A stretch of DNA of 64,000 nucleotides, taken from Comamonadaceae bacterium. Its GTDB lineage: Bacteria > Pseudomonadota > Gammaproteobacteria > Burkholderiales > Burkholderiaceae_C. The DNA lies in contig CANFPJ010000001.1 of assembly GCA_947448885.1 (NCBI GenBank), forward strand, positions 49,444 to 113,443. Direction: 5' to 3'. A model generated the notes under the pieces. It was not told where the DNA came from. It ran no database searches and saw only the letters and a program-made list of their open reading frames with translations. The position numbers were made by a program, and so were the translations under genes. Position 1 is the first letter of the stretch. Every line of letters begins with the position of its first letter. Shown here one piece after another: positions 38,812 to 51,671 of the stretch.

Positions 38812-39477
38812 ATGGCGACAAATCTCGACTTAGAAGAGCAGGAACAACTCGATCAGCTCAAGCATTTTTGGGCGCAATGGGGCAATGCCATCAGCTCGGT
38901 TTTGGCCGTATTGGCCTTGGCCTATTTGGGCTACACCGGTTGGAATTACTGGCAACGCCAACAAGCGGCCCAAGCAACGGTGTTGTTTGACACCGTTGAA
39001 CGTGCGCAACGCAGTGCCGACTTGGCCCTCATGGAGCGGGCTGTTTCGGACATCAAGGACAAGTTTGGATCGACCGTTTATGCCAGCCAGGCCGGGCTGC
39101 TGTTGGCCCAAATGTTGCACGATAAACAGCGCGTGGATGATGCCCAAACCCAACTTCAATGGGTGGTCGATCAGGGTTCCGATGCGGGCTACCAAGCCGT
39201 CGCCCGATTGCGCTTGTCGGCCATCTTGATGGACAAAAAGCAAAATGAAGCCGCCCGCCAATTGTTGTCGGCCAAGTTGCCCGCGGCTTACCAGGCTTTG
39301 GCCCAAGATCGCTTGGGTGATTTGGCCATGCTGGAAGGTCAAAAGAGCGATGCCATTGGCCTTTACCAAAGCGCGTGGAAAGCCATGGATGAACGGGCTG
39401 AATACCGACGTTTGTTAGAGATCAAGTTGGCTGCACTTGGTGTTTCCGCCAAAACCCCTGAATCGGAGAAGCCGTGA
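38812..39477 (+). CDS. YfgM/tetratricopeptide-like membrane-anchored protein
   Basis: MATNLDLEEQEQLDQLKHFWAQWGNAISSVLAVLALAYLGYTGWNYWQ (DUF2133/YfgM pattern) between hisS and bamB. Confidence 0.85.
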   Translation: MATNLDLEEQEQLDQLKHFWAQWGNAISSVLAVLALAYLGYTGWNYWQRQQAAQATVLFDTVERAQRSADLALMERAVSDIKDKFGSTVYASQAGLLLAQMLHDKQRVDDAQTQLQWVVDQGSDAGYQAVARLRLSAILMDKKQNEAARQLLSAKLPAAYQALAQDRLGDLAMLEGQKSDAIGLYQSAWKAMDERAEYRRLLEIKLAALGVSAKTPESEKP

Positions 39478-40634
39478 CCCTGTTGAGAACCCACTTGCGC
39501 AGCCCTGGGCTCCAAAAATTGCTCATGTGGGTGGGATGCATGGCGCTCTCTTTGGTGCTGGGCTGTGGTTCCAGCCCCCGGGTCAAACCGACCGATGTGG
39601 GGGCGGTGCCCAATAGTTTGCGCCTTCAATCGGCTTGGACTTATGCGGCCGGTGCCATCGACATCCCTTTGGCCATCGCTGTGAATGCCAAAGGTTTGGC
39701 CATGGCCAATGCCCGTGGCGCGGTGTGGGCATTGGACCTCAGCACAGGCCGTGAATTGTGGCGAACGCAGGTCGGGCCTTTGAGCGCTGGGGTTGGCAGC
39801 GATGGCCAGTTTTATGCGGTGATGGGGCAGCAAAGCGAGTTGATCGTCATCCGCGACGGTAAAGAAATATGGCGCAAAGCCATGACCGCCCAGTCGTTCA
39901 CACCGCCCTTGGTAGCAGGTGGGCGGGTGTTTGTGCTGAGTGCCGATCGCAGTGTTTGGGCGTTCGACGCGGCCAATGGTCGGGTGTTGTGGAGTCAGGC
40001 CCGACCAGGTGAGCCCTTGGTGTTGCGTCAAATGGGTGTGTTATTGCCCATGGGCGACATGTTGGTGGCCGGCCAAGGTGGCAGATTGGTCGGCATTCAG
40101 CCCTTGAGTGGGGCTGTTTTGTGGGAGGCCGCCATCGGAACATCCAGGGGCACCAATGACATGGAGCGCTTGGTCGATTTGGTCGGCCCCGCATCGCGAG
40201 CGTCAACGGTGGTCTGTGCCCGGGCATTTCAGGCCCAGATCGGCTGTGTGGACACGCGCAATGCGGCTGTCTTGTGGAGCCGCCGATCGGTGGGCGATCA
40301 AGGTTTGTCGGGTGACGAACGCATGCTCTTGGCCTCGGACGGGAATGGCATGTTGATGGCTTGGAACCGCAGCAATGGCGAAAAACTGTGGGAGTCTGAC
40401 CGTTTGCGCTATCGCCAGTTAACCGCGCCCCTGGTCACACCCACTGCATCGGTGGTGGGCGACAGTGGTGGGGATTTGTATTTTTTCTCTCATCAAGATG
40501 GCGGATTGATCCACCGATTGGGCAGCGATGGCAGTGGTTGGGCTGCCAACCCCACCGCAGCACAAGACCGCATCATCACGGTGACCCGCAAAGGATTGGT
40601 ACAGGCCTGGCAGATTTCGCCTGCTCAGCCATGA
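39474..40634 (+). CDS. bamB: Outer membrane protein assembly factor BamB
   Basis: Lipobox region [12 protein letters not shown] and PQQ-like beta-propeller repeats ([48 protein letters not shown]). Confidence 0.93.
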   Translation: MTLLRTHLRSPGLQKLLMWVGCMALSLVLGCGSSPRVKPTDVGAVPNSLRLQSAWTYAAGAIDIPLAIAVNAKGLAMANARGAVWALDLSTGRELWRTQVGPLSAGVGSDGQFYAVMGQQSELIVIRDGKEIWRKAMTAQSFTPPLVAGGRVFVLSADRSVWAFDAANGRVLWSQARPGEPLVLRQMGVLLPMGDMLVAGQGGRLVGIQPLSGAVLWEAAIGTSRGTNDMERLVDLVGPASRASTVVCARAFQAQIGCVDTRNAAVLWSRRSVGDQGLSGDERMLLASDGNGMLMAWNRSNGEKLWESDRLRYRQLTAPLVTPTASVVGDSGGDLYFFSHQDGGLIHRLGSDGSGWAANPTAAQDRIITVTRKGLVQAWQISPAQP

Positions 40635-41974
40635 AGCCCGTCATGGCCCTGGTGGGTCGGCCCAATGTGGGCAAATCGACCCTGTTCAACCGACTGACCC
40701 AGTCGCGTGATGCCATCGTGGCGGATTTTCCTGGCCTGACGCGTGATCGCCACTATGGGCAAGGCAAACAGGGATCGTTTGAGTTCATTGCCGTGGACAC
40801 GGGTGGCTTTGAGCCCGATGCGTCGGCCGGCATCTACCAAGAGATGGCCAAACAAACCCAGCAAGCCGTGGCCGAAGCGGATGTGGTGATTTTTGTGGTC
40901 GACGCGCGTGAGGGTTTGAGTGCCCAAGACCACGACATTGCCAATTTTTTGCGCAAGCTCAGCAAACCCTGTGTGCTGACGGCCAACAAAGCCGAAGGCA
41001 TGCAACAAGGGGTGCAGCTGTCAGAGTTTTACGAGCTGGGCTTGGGCGAAGTCCACCCGGTTTCTGCAGCCCACGGGCAAGGCATTCGCAGCTTGGTGGA
41101 AGTGGCGCTGCAACCCCTGTATGACACGGGCCTTTATGGTGAAGAAGATGACACTTCCACCGAAGGGACCATCAAACTGGCTGTGGCGGGTCGCCCGAAC
41201 GTGGGCAAATCCACCTTGATCAACACTTGGCTGGGCGAAGAGCGCTTGGTTGCTTTTGACCAGCCAGGCACCACCCGAGACGCCATCAGTGTGCCTTTTG
41301 AACGCGGTGGGCAGCGGTATGAGGTGATTGACACCGCAGGCTTGCGGCGCAAAGGCCGAGTGTTTGAGGCCATTGAAAAATTTTCCGTCGTCAAAACCCT
41401 GCAGGCCATCGAGTCTGCCAACGTGGTCTTGTTGCTGTTGGATGCCACCCAAGGGGTGACCGATCAAGATGCGCACATTGCGGGTTTTGTCTTGGAAAGT
41501 GGGCGCGCCGTGGTTTTGGCGGTCAACAAATGGGATGCGGTGGACGCCTACCAGCGCGAGTTGGTTCACCGCTCCATTGAGGCCCGACTGGCATTTTTGA
41601 AATTTGCGGCCATTCACCTCATTTCGGCGAAAAAACGCCAAGGGCTGGGACCTGTGTGGGCATCGATTGCCCAAGCCCACCGGGCCGCCACTTGCAAAAT
41701 GTCCACCCCCGTCTTGACGCGCTTATTGCTGGAGGCCGTTCAGTTTCAATCGCCCCAACGGGCAGGCATGTTTCGGCCTAAATTGCGTTACGCCCACCAG
41801 GGGGGCATGAACCCACCGGTCATCATCATCCATGGCAACTCATTGGAGCATGTGGGAGCCTCCTACAAGCGCTATTTGGAAGGGCGATTTCGCAAAGCCT
41901 TCAATTTGGAAGGCACCCCATTGCGCATAGAAATGAAAACCTCAGAAAACCCCTACAAAAACAAGGCAGATTGA
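40631..41974 (+). CDS. der: Ribosome biogenesis GTPase Der
   Basis: Two G-domains: [14 protein letters not shown] and [16 protein letters not shown]-terminal KH-like domain ([24 protein letters not shown]). Confidence 0.97.
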   Translation: MKPVMALVGRPNVGKSTLFNRLTQSRDAIVADFPGLTRDRHYGQGKQGSFEFIAVDTGGFEPDASAGIYQEMAKQTQQAVAEADVVIFVVDAREGLSAQDHDIANFLRKLSKPCVLTANKAEGMQQGVQLSEFYELGLGEVHPVSAAHGQGIRSLVEVALQPLYDTGLYGEEDDTSTEGTIKLAVAGRPNVGKSTLINTWLGEERLVAFDQPGTTRDAISVPFERGGQRYEVIDTAGLRRKGRVFEAIEKFSVVKTLQAIESANVVLLLLDATQGVTDQDAHIAGFVLESGRAVVLAVNKWDAVDAYQRELVHRSIEARLAFLKFAAIHLISAKKRQGLGPVWASIAQAHRAATCKMSTPVLTRLLLEAVQFQSPQRAGMFRPKLRYAHQGGMNPPVIIIHGNSLEHVGASYKRYLEGRFRKAFNLEGTPLRIEMKTSENPYKNKAD

Positions 41975-42052
41975 GTTTTTTCCTTCTGCCTCAATCCCGA
42001 TCTGAAGGGCCTGTGGTAAGGTCGAAGCTTCATCACCAACACGGAGAATATC

Positions 42053-42301
42053 GTGGGCAACAAAGGGCAGTTATTACAAGATCCGTTTCTCAATGCTTTG
42101 CGCAGAGAGCACATCCCGGTATCCATTTATTTGGTCAATGGCATCAAATTACAAGGTCAAGTGGAATCATTTGATCAATATGTGGTTCTTTTGAGAAATA
42201 CCGTCACCCAAATGGTTTACAAGCACGCCATTTCCACCATCGTGCCTGGTCGAGCCGTGACCTATCAATCCGACGAAGCCCCTGCGGCTGAGGGCGCCTG
42301 A
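42053..42301 (+). CDS. hfq: RNA chaperone Hfq (GTG start)
   Basis: [67 protein letters not shown]. Confidence 0.98.
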   Translation: MGNKGQLLQDPFLNALRREHIPVSIYLVNGIKLQGQVESFDQYVVLLRNTVTQMVYKHAISTIVPGRAVTYQSDEAPAAEGA

Positions 42302-42334
42302 TCATCAAGTCGCCCATGTTCAGCCCTTGGGGCT

Positions 42335-43519
42335 TTGCAGGCGTCAAAGAGCGCCCCGCCAGTTTTGAATAGCAACGTCAATTCTGCGGCGACCCCCGTG
42401 TTGTTGGTGGGGGTGGATTTCCACACCGATGGCTTCGATGCCGAGCTGCAAGAGCTGGCGTTGCTGGTTCAAAGTGCGGGCATGCAACCGGTTGGAAAAA
42501 TCACTTGCAAGCGCCAAGCGCCAGACCCTGCTTTGTTTGTGGGCAAAGGCAAGGCGGAAGAAATCAAGGCACTGGCGACCCAATTGGGGGCTGTGGAGGT
42601 GGTTTTTGATCAGTCATTGAGCCCCGCGCAGCAGCGCAATTTAGAGCGCCATTGGGACATGCCGGTCAATGACCGAACCTTGTTGATCTTGGAAATATTT
42701 GCCCAGCGTGCCCGCAGCCATGAGGGCAAACTTCAGGTGGAATTGGCGCGGCTGCAATACCTGTCCACCCGTTTGGTGCGCAGGTGGTCTCATTTGGAGC
42801 GGCAGCGTGGCGGCATTGGCAACCGGGGCGGCCCCGGCGAGACCCAAATCGAACTCGACCGTCGCATGTTGGGCGAGGGCATCAAGCGAACCCGCGAGCG
42901 GCTTGAAAAAGTCATGCGCCAACGCCAAACGCAACGCAAACAACGATTGCGCCAGGAAACTTTTCGCATCTCTTTGGTCGGTTACACCAATGCCGGCAAG
43001 TCCACGTTGTTCAACGCCTTGGTCAAAGCGCGCAGCTATGCCGCTGACCAACTGTTTGCAACACTGGACACCACCACCCGACAAATTTACCTGGGGCAAA
43101 CCGATGGTTTGGCCACCTCGGTGTCGCTCTCAGATACCGTGGGATTCATTCGCGACTTGCCCCACGGCCTGGTCAAAGCATTTGCGGCCACCTTGCAAGA
43201 GGCGGCCGAGGCCGATTTGCTCTTGCATGTGGTGGATGCCCATCACCCAGAATGGGTGGCGCAAATTCAGCAAGTTCAAGCTGTTTTGCAGGAAATTGGT
43301 GCCCAACACATTCCACAACTCTTGGTCTTTAACAAAGTAGACGCGTTGCCAGACTTTCGCAAGCCGGTGCAATCGCATGATCGCTACGAACTCGAGGGCG
43401 TCCCTGTGGATCGGTTTTTCATCAGTGCCCAAACCGGTTTGGGCTTGAACGAATTGCGCCATGAACTGGCCCTCAGGTCACATCGCGCGCCAGGTGAACA
43501 CGCCCCCGAATGGGTGTGA
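42335..43519 (+). CDS. hflX: GTPase HflX (TTG start in ORF track)
   Basis: RARSHEGKLQVELARLQYLSTRLVR; GGPGETQIELDRR; VGYTNAGKSTLFNAL; start codon uncertain. Confidence 0.95.
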   Translation: MQASKSAPPVLNSNVNSAATPVLLVGVDFHTDGFDAELQELALLVQSAGMQPVGKITCKRQAPDPALFVGKGKAEEIKALATQLGAVEVVFDQSLSPAQQRNLERHWDMPVNDRTLLILEIFAQRARSHEGKLQVELARLQYLSTRLVRRWSHLERQRGGIGNRGGPGETQIELDRRMLGEGIKRTRERLEKVMRQRQTQRKQRLRQETFRISLVGYTNAGKSTLFNALVKARSYAADQLFATLDTTTRQIYLGQTDGLATSVSLSDTVGFIRDLPHGLVKAFAATLQEAAEADLLLHVVDAHHPEWVAQIQQVQAVLQEIGAQHIPQLLVFNKVDALPDFRKPVQSHDRYELEGVPVDRFFISAQTGLGLNELRHELALRSHRAPGEHAPEWV

Positions 43520-43636
43520 GCATGGGGGTCTGGGCGCCCGCCCAATGCCCATTCATGCTTTTGACGACCCAGGTCAAAGTGGGGCTTTGGATATTGGGCA
43601 CAATGGACACCCTTTGGACTGAAATGTTGGCCTCGC

Positions 43637-45055
43637 ATGAACCTTAATCGATGGAACCCTCTGGGTTGGGAATGGACCCAGCGCCTGATGGGCATGTTCA
43701 ATCTCAATGATGGCCGATGGGGCAGGGCGCCTGACTCTCAGGGGGCGCCACAGCCAGGCGCTTCGCCCCACACAGATCCTGCTGCACACGCGCCACGCCC
43801 GCCAGACTCGGAGGGCAAACCCGATAGCGAGTCTCAACCTAAGCAACCCTCCAAACCCAGCGCAGGTCCACCGGATTTGGATGACATTTGGCGCGACTTC
43901 AATCGCAAACTCGGACAACTCATGGGTGGCAAACGGGGAGGGCCCTCGGGCGGCGGTCCCTCTGGTGGGGGGTCCGGGGGCGGCAACTGGGGCGGCTTCA
44001 AGCCCGACATGGGCAATGCCCGTGCAGGCCTGGGCGTGATTGCTGCCATCGCCCTTTTGATTTGGCTGGGAACCGGCTTTTTCATTGTTCAAGAGGGCCA
44101 ACAAGCCGTCATCACCCAGTTTGGCCGTTATCACAGCACAGTGGGGGCAGGTTTCAACTGGCGCATGCCTTACCCGGTACAACGCCATGAGCTGGTCTTT
44201 GTCACCCAAATCAGGTCCTTGGACATCGGCCGTGACACGGTGATCAAAGCCACGGGCTTGCGTGAGTCGGCCATGCTCACGGAAGATGAAAACATCTTGG
44301 AGATCAAGTTCGCTGTTCAATACCGACTGACCGATGCACGGGCGTATTTGTTTGAAAGTAAAAATCCAACCGATGCCGTGGTTCAAGCGGCCGAGACCGC
44401 TGTGCGCGAGGTGGTGGGAAAAATGCGCATGGATTCAGCCCTGTCAGAAGAGCGCGACCAAATCGGCCCGCGTGTCAGGGCCATCATGCAAATCATTTTG
44501 GATCGCTATAAAGTGGGCATCGAGGTGGTGGGCATCAACTTGCAGCAAGGCGGTGTGCGGCCCCCAGAACAGGTTCAAGCTGCTTTTGACGATGTGCTCA
44601 AGGCCGGACAAGAGCGCGAGCGCGCCAAAAACGAAGCCCAAGCCTATGCCAATGATGTGGTGCCCAGGGCGGTCGGTGCGGCATCGCGCCTGAAAGAAGA
44701 AGCAGAGGGTTATAAATCCCGCATCATTGCCCAAGCGCAAGGTGATGGACAGCGGTTCAGATCGGTTCTCAACGAATACCAAAAAGCACCCCAAGTGACG
44801 CGCGACCGCATGTACATCGATGCCATGCAGCAAATTTACAGCAACGTCACCAAGGTGCTGGTCGAGTCCAAACAGGGCTCCAATTTGCTCTATCTGCCGC
44901 TGGACAAAATCATGCAGGCCACCCAATCCACTGCACCGGCGGTGGGTGCGCCCATGCCTTCCTCAGGCGCAGACAACACCGCCCCGGCGAGCGCATCCAA
45001 TGCGGATGTGCGCAACCGCGACGGTGCGCGCTCCCGCGACCGCGACGCTCGCTGA
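43637..45055 (+). CDS. hflK: FtsH protease activity modulator HflK
   Basis: Gly-rich linker then SPFH domain (GFNWRMPYPVQRHELVFVTQIRSLDIG; VVGINLQQGGVRPPEQVQAAFDDVLKAGQERERAKNEAQAYANDVVP). Confidence 0.96.
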   Translation: MNLNRWNPLGWEWTQRLMGMFNLNDGRWGRAPDSQGAPQPGASPHTDPAAHAPRPPDSEGKPDSESQPKQPSKPSAGPPDLDDIWRDFNRKLGQLMGGKRGGPSGGGPSGGGSGGGNWGGFKPDMGNARAGLGVIAAIALLIWLGTGFFIVQEGQQAVITQFGRYHSTVGAGFNWRMPYPVQRHELVFVTQIRSLDIGRDTVIKATGLRESAMLTEDENILEIKFAVQYRLTDARAYLFESKNPTDAVVQAAETAVREVVGKMRMDSALSEERDQIGPRVRAIMQIILDRYKVGIEVVGINLQQGGVRPPEQVQAAFDDVLKAGQERERAKNEAQAYANDVVPRAVGAASRLKEEAEGYKSRIIAQAQGDGQRFRSVLNEYQKAPQVTRDRMYIDAMQQIYSNVTKVLVESKQGSNLLYLPLDKIMQATQSTAPAVGAPMPSSGADNTAPASASNADVRNRDGARSRDRDAR

Positions 45056-45073
45056 AAGCCCAGGTCACACATC

Positions 45074-45982
45074 ATGAACAAAATTGGTTTCTACATCACC
45101 TCCGGCCTGGTGGCCTTGCTGATCATCAGCTCCACGCTGTTCGTGGTCGATCAACGTCAATTTGGGGTGGTTTACTCTTTGGGACAAATCAAAGACGTGA
45201 TCACCGAGCCAGGTTTGCACATCAAACTGCCACCGCCTTTTCAAAACGTGTCGTACATCGATAAGCGGCTTTTGACCTTGGACAACCAAGACACCGAACC
45301 GATGCTCACCGCTGAGAAGCAGCGCATGGTCATCGATTGGTATGTGCGGTGGCGCATCACCGACCCATCCAACTACATTCGCAATGTGGGCTTGGATGAA
45401 AAGGCCGGCGCGATGCAATTGAGCCGCGTGGTGCGCAACGCCTTGCAAGAAGAGATCAATAAACGGACCGTGAAAGAGTTGCTGTCCGTCAAGCGCGAGA
45501 CCTTGCTCCAAGATGTCAAACGCGAGGTGCTGGAAGTGGTCCAAGGGGCCAAGCCATGGGGTGTGGATGTGGTGGACGTGCGCATCACCCGGGCCGATTA
45601 CGTGGATGCCATCACTGAGTCGGTGTATCGGCGCATGGAGGCAGAGCGCAAACGGGTCGCCAATGAACTGCGCTCCACCGGTGCGGCCGAAGGGGAAAAG
45701 ATTCGCGCCGATGCCGATCGCCAGCGCGAAGTGACGGTGGCCAATGCCTACCGTGATGCCCAAAAAATCAAAGGCGAGGGCGATGCCGAAGCCGCCAAGG
45801 TGTATGCCGATGCGTTTGGGCGTGATGCGCAATTTGCCCAGTTTTACCGCAGCCTGGACGCTTACAAAGCCAGCTTCAACAAGAAAAGTGATGTGATGGT
45901 GGTTGACCCTTCCAGTGAGTTTTTCAAGGCATTTCGCAGCAGCTCTGGTGCCTCTGCGCCACCCGCTGCCAGCAAAAAGTGA
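45074..45982 (+). CDS. hflC: Protease modulator HflC
   Basis: SPFH domain; FVVDQRQFGVVYSLGQIKDVITEPGLHIKLPPPFQNV; KRVANELRSTGAAEGEKIRADADRQREV. Confidence 0.96.
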   Translation: MNKIGFYITSGLVALLIISSTLFVVDQRQFGVVYSLGQIKDVITEPGLHIKLPPPFQNVSYIDKRLLTLDNQDTEPMLTAEKQRMVIDWYVRWRITDPSNYIRNVGLDEKAGAMQLSRVVRNALQEEINKRTVKELLSVKRETLLQDVKREVLEVVQGAKPWGVDVVDVRITRADYVDAITESVYRRMEAERKRVANELRSTGAAEGEKIRADADRQREVTVANAYRDAQKIKGEGDAEAAKVYADAFGRDAQFAQFYRSLDAYKASFNKKSDVMVVDPSSEFFKAFRSSSGASAPPAASKK

Positions 45983-46176
45983 TGGTGGATGGCTCGGATC
46001 TGATTTGGACTGCGTTGGGCCTGGTGTTGGTGATCGAGGGTTTGATGCCTTTCATTTCACCCGCAGGTTGGCGCCGCATCTTCATGCAAGTGCAGCAGCT
46101 CACGGACGGTCAAATTCGTTTTTTTGGGTTTTTATCCATCGCTTTGGGCTTGCTGGTTTTGGCTTGGCTGGCTTGA
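45979..46176 (+). CDS. DUF2065 family small membrane protein
   Basis: LGLVLVIEGLMPFISPAGWRRIFMQVQQLTDGQIRFFGFLSIALGLLVLAWL; ATGA-type overlap with hflC. Confidence 0.88.
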   Translation: MMVDGSDLIWTALGLVLVIEGLMPFISPAGWRRIFMQVQQLTDGQIRFFGFLSIALGLLVLAWLA

Positions 46177-46244
46177 TCGGTGTGTCCCAGGTGGCGGCCC
46201 ATCGTCCGGGCTAAAATCTTCTTTTTTATTTCTACGCCAACCTT

Positions 46245-48745
<2,501 letters not shown>

Positions 48746-48775
48746 AGCCGTTCAAACCTTTTTGAAAGCCAAACC

Positions 48776-49300
48776 ATGCTGACCGAAGACGGTAAACACC
48801 TCTACGTCTCCTACGACGAATACCACAACCAAATTGAAAAGTTGGCGCTCAAAATCCACCAATCGGGTTGGCAGTTCGACACCATTTTGTGTTTGGCCAG
48901 AGGTGGCATGCGCCCAGGGGACATCTTGTCGCGCATCTTTGACAAGCCCTTGGCGATCATGTCCACCAGCTCTTACCGGTCCGAGGGCGGCACCATCCAA
49001 GGCCATTTGGACATTGCCCGCTTCATCACCACCCCCAAAGGTGAAATTGCCGGGCGCGTCTTGTTGGTCGATGACTTGGCCGACTCGGGTCACACGCTGA
49101 ACGCGGTGATCACCATGCTGCGCGACAACTACAAGCCCATCACCGAGTTGCGCAGCGCGGTCATTTGGACCAAGGGCGTATCGAGTTTTCAACCCGATTT
49201 TTCGGTGGAATTCTTGCCCACCAATCCCTGGATTCACCAGCCTTTTGAAGGCTACGACAGCATGCGCCCCGAGCAGCTGTTGGCCAAATGGCAAGTGTGA
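48776..49300 (+). CDS. Phosphoribosyltransferase (hypoxanthine/xanthine PRT-like)
   Basis: ILCLARGGMRPGDILSRIF and PRPP loop VLLVDDLADSGHTL. Confidence 0.9.
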   Translation: MLTEDGKHLYVSYDEYHNQIEKLALKIHQSGWQFDTILCLARGGMRPGDILSRIFDKPLAIMSTSSYRSEGGTIQGHLDIARFITTPKGEIAGRVLLVDDLADSGHTLNAVITMLRDNYKPITELRSAVIWTKGVSSFQPDFSVEFLPTNPWIHQPFEGYDSMRPEQLLAKWQV

Positions 49301-50565
49301 AAAAAACCACGTCGCTGATCCACCACCCTTATCGGGCACCGGTGGATTTTGAGGCGCCGTTGACGGCTGTCCACAAAGCCTCGACTGTTTTCTTCCCGTC
49401 GGTCGAGGCCATGAAAAGCCGCGACTGGAAAGACAAATCAGCCTACACCTATGGGCTGCACGGGACGCCCACCACCTTCACCTTGGAAGAGCGCTTGTGT
49501 GCCATCGAGGGGGGGCTTCATTGTTTGCTCGTGCCCAGTGGCTTGGCTGCCATCGCCCAGGTGAATCTGGCCTTGTTGGCCCAAGGTGATGAGGTCTTGT
49601 TGCCAGACAACGTCTACGGCCCCAGCAAGGCACTGGCCAAAGCCGAGCTTCAACAATGGGGCATTGCGCACCGCTTTTACAACCCGCTGGATGCGCAGGA
49701 CCTGGCTGCCAAAATAACCCCCGCCACCCGATTGGTTTGGTTGGAGGCGGCAGGCTCCATCACCATGGAGTTCCCTGACCTGGTGTCTCAGGTGCAGCTG
49801 TGCCGAGAGCGCGGTGTTTGGTGCGCGCTGGACAACACCTGGGGCGCTGGCTTGGCTTTCAATGCCTTTGACTTAACCCCTGAACAAGGTCCGCACTCAC
49901 TGGGTGTTGACCTCACGATACATGCCTTGACCAAATACCCCAGCGGGGGCGGCGATGTCTTGATGGGCAGCATCATCTCGCGTGATGACGACTTGGCCAT
50001 GCGCTTGAAGCTCAGCCACATGCGCTTGGGCTTGATGGTCGGGGCCAATGATGCTGAAACGGTGTTGCGCGCCTTGCCCAGCATGGCCATGCGCTACCGT
50101 GCGCAAGACCTCAGCGCACGGCATTTGGCCCGTTGTTGCCAGGAGCAGCCTGCCGTGTTGCAGGTGCTGCACCCTGGTTTGCCCGGTTCGCCGGGCCATG
50201 ATCATTGGTTGCGCTTGTGCACCCCCCATGCCCATGGCGATTTGAATCCCTTGAACGAAAGCACCGATGCCCCAAACGGTTGGGCTGCGGCTTTGTTCAG
50301 CATCGTGATTGACCCCCAATACAGCGCGCCCCAAGTGCACCAGTTTTGCGAGGCCCTGCAGTTGTTCCGCTTGGGTTACAGCTGGGCGGGCCCCGTCAGT
50401 TTGGTCGTGCCTTACGAGCTGTCGACCTTGCGCTCTGTTTGGCCGTCATGGTTGCGGCCCGGCCATGTGGTTCGTTTTTCCATCGGTTTGGAAGCCACGG
50501 TAGACCTGCAACAGGATCTGTCGCAGGCTTTTTCCAAGGCTTTTCCCGACATCGCCACCCAATAA
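49288..50565 (+). CDS. metC: Cystathionine beta-lyase (Cys/Met metabolism PLP-dependent enzyme)
   Basis: YGLHGTPTTFTLEERLCAIEGG; LVPSGLAAIAQVNLAL; VDLTIHALTKYPSGGGDVLMG (PLP Lys region). Confidence 0.92.
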   Translation: MASVKKTTSLIHHPYRAPVDFEAPLTAVHKASTVFFPSVEAMKSRDWKDKSAYTYGLHGTPTTFTLEERLCAIEGGLHCLLVPSGLAAIAQVNLALLAQGDEVLLPDNVYGPSKALAKAELQQWGIAHRFYNPLDAQDLAAKITPATRLVWLEAAGSITMEFPDLVSQVQLCRERGVWCALDNTWGAGLAFNAFDLTPEQGPHSLGVDLTIHALTKYPSGGGDVLMGSIISRDDDLAMRLKLSHMRLGLMVGANDAETVLRALPSMAMRYRAQDLSARHLARCCQEQPAVLQVLHPGLPGSPGHDHWLRLCTPHAHGDLNPLNESTDAPNGWAAALFSIVIDPQYSAPQVHQFCEALQLFRLGYSWAGPVSLVVPYELSTLRSVWPSWLRPGHVVRFSIGLEATVDLQQDLSQAFSKAFPDIATQ

Positions 50566-50575
50566 TCGCGCTTTT

Positions 50576-50596
50576 AAATGAGAATGGTTCTTATTT
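50576..50596. promoter_or_regulatory. Candidate Fur box
   Basis: AAATGAGAA-tgg-TTCTTATTT near-perfect palindrome (8/9 arms) resembling the AT-rich Fur consensus, 34 nt upstream of the iron-type binding protein start. Confidence 0.6.
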
Positions 50597-50630
50597 AGTT
50601 TAAACTCCCGACATCTTGAAAGGGGAGTCT

Positions 50631-51671
50631 ATGAAACTCATTTTTGCCGGCATCGCAGCCCTGGGCTTTGGATGGGGTGGTTTTGCTCAGGCCCAAAACA
50701 CGCTCAATTTGTATTCGGCCAGGCATTACCCGACGGACGAAGCGCTTTACAGCGACTTCACGAAAGCCACAGGCATTGCCATTCGGCGTGTCGATGCCGA
50801 CGATGCGGGCATCTTGACGCGCTTGAAAACCGAGGGCGCGGCCTCTCCCGCAGATGTCATTTTGTTGGTGGATGCCGCCAGGCTTTGGCGGGCCGAAACC
50901 GACGGTTTGTTTTTGCCCGTTCATTCGGCGGCGCTGGAGGCGGTCATTCCCGCTCAATTGCGCGCTCAGCCCAATGCCGAAGGGGGTATCGCATGGTTTG
51001 GCATGTCCACCCGCGCCCGCGTGGTGGTTTACGACAAGCAAAAGCTGGATCGACAAGCCGTGGACAGCTATGAAAAATTGGCCGATCCCAAACTCAAAGG
51101 CATGCTGTGCATCCGCTCGGGCTCGCACCCCTACAACCTGAGCCTGTTTGGCGCCTTGCACGAGCACATGGGTGCAGCGGCGACCGAGCTCTGGCTCAAG
51201 GGCTTGGTGGCCAATATGGCCCGCTCGCCCAAAGGCGGCGACAGCGATCAAATCAAATCGGTGGCCAGCGGCGAATGCGCTGTCGCGGTGACCAACACCT
51301 ATTATTTGGCGCGGATGCTGCGCTCATCGAATTCGGCAGAACGCAGCATGGCCGAATCCGTGGGGGTGGTGTTTCCCAACCAAAACAGCTGGGGCACGCA
51401 TGTCAATGTGGCCGGCGCTGCGGTGGCGCGTTACAGCAAAAACACGCCTGCGGCGATCAAATTTCTGGAGTATTTGGCCAGCCCTGCGGCACAAAATCAC
51501 TTTGCCAATGGCAACAACGAATGGCCGGTGGTGAGTGGTCTGAAAATGGACAACCCAGCGCTCAAAGCCATGTCGGGGGGGGACTTCAAGCGTGAGGTCA
51601 TCCCCATCAGCGCCGTGGGCAAGAACCAAATCAAAATTCAGCAGATGCTCGATCGGGTGGGCTTCAAGTGA
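50631..51671 (+). CDS. Fe(III) ABC transporter substrate-binding protein (FutA/FbpA-like)
   Basis: Signal peptide then NTLNLYSARHYPTDEALYSDFTKATGIAIRRVDADDAGILTRLKTEGAASPADVILLVDAARL; start 50631 (or 50616). Confidence 0.9.
   Translation: MKLIFAGIAALGFGWGGFAQAQNTLNLYSARHYPTDEALYSDFTKATGIAIRRVDADDAGILTRLKTEGAASPADVILLVDAARLWRAETDGLFLPVHSAALEAVIPAQLRAQPNAEGGIAWFGMSTRARVVVYDKQKLDRQAVDSYEKLADPKLKGMLCIRSGSHPYNLSLFGALHEHMGAAATELWLKGLVANMARSPKGGDSDQIKSVASGECAVAVTNTYYLARMLRSSNSAERSMAESVGVVFPNQNSWGTHVNVAGAAVARYSKNTPAAIKFLEYLASPAAQNHFANGNNEWPVVSGLKMDNPALKAMSGGDFKREVIPISAVGKNQIKIQQMLDRVGFK

Noticed and set aside
41971-42174. 67-aa ORF overlapping the hfq start
   Set aside because: Out of frame with hfq, which is unambiguous; no domain.
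43930-43995. Gly-rich repetitive stretch in hflK (GGPSGGGPSGGGSGGGNWGG)
   Set aside because: A Gly-rich N-terminal linker is common in HflK proteins; not a separate repeat element.
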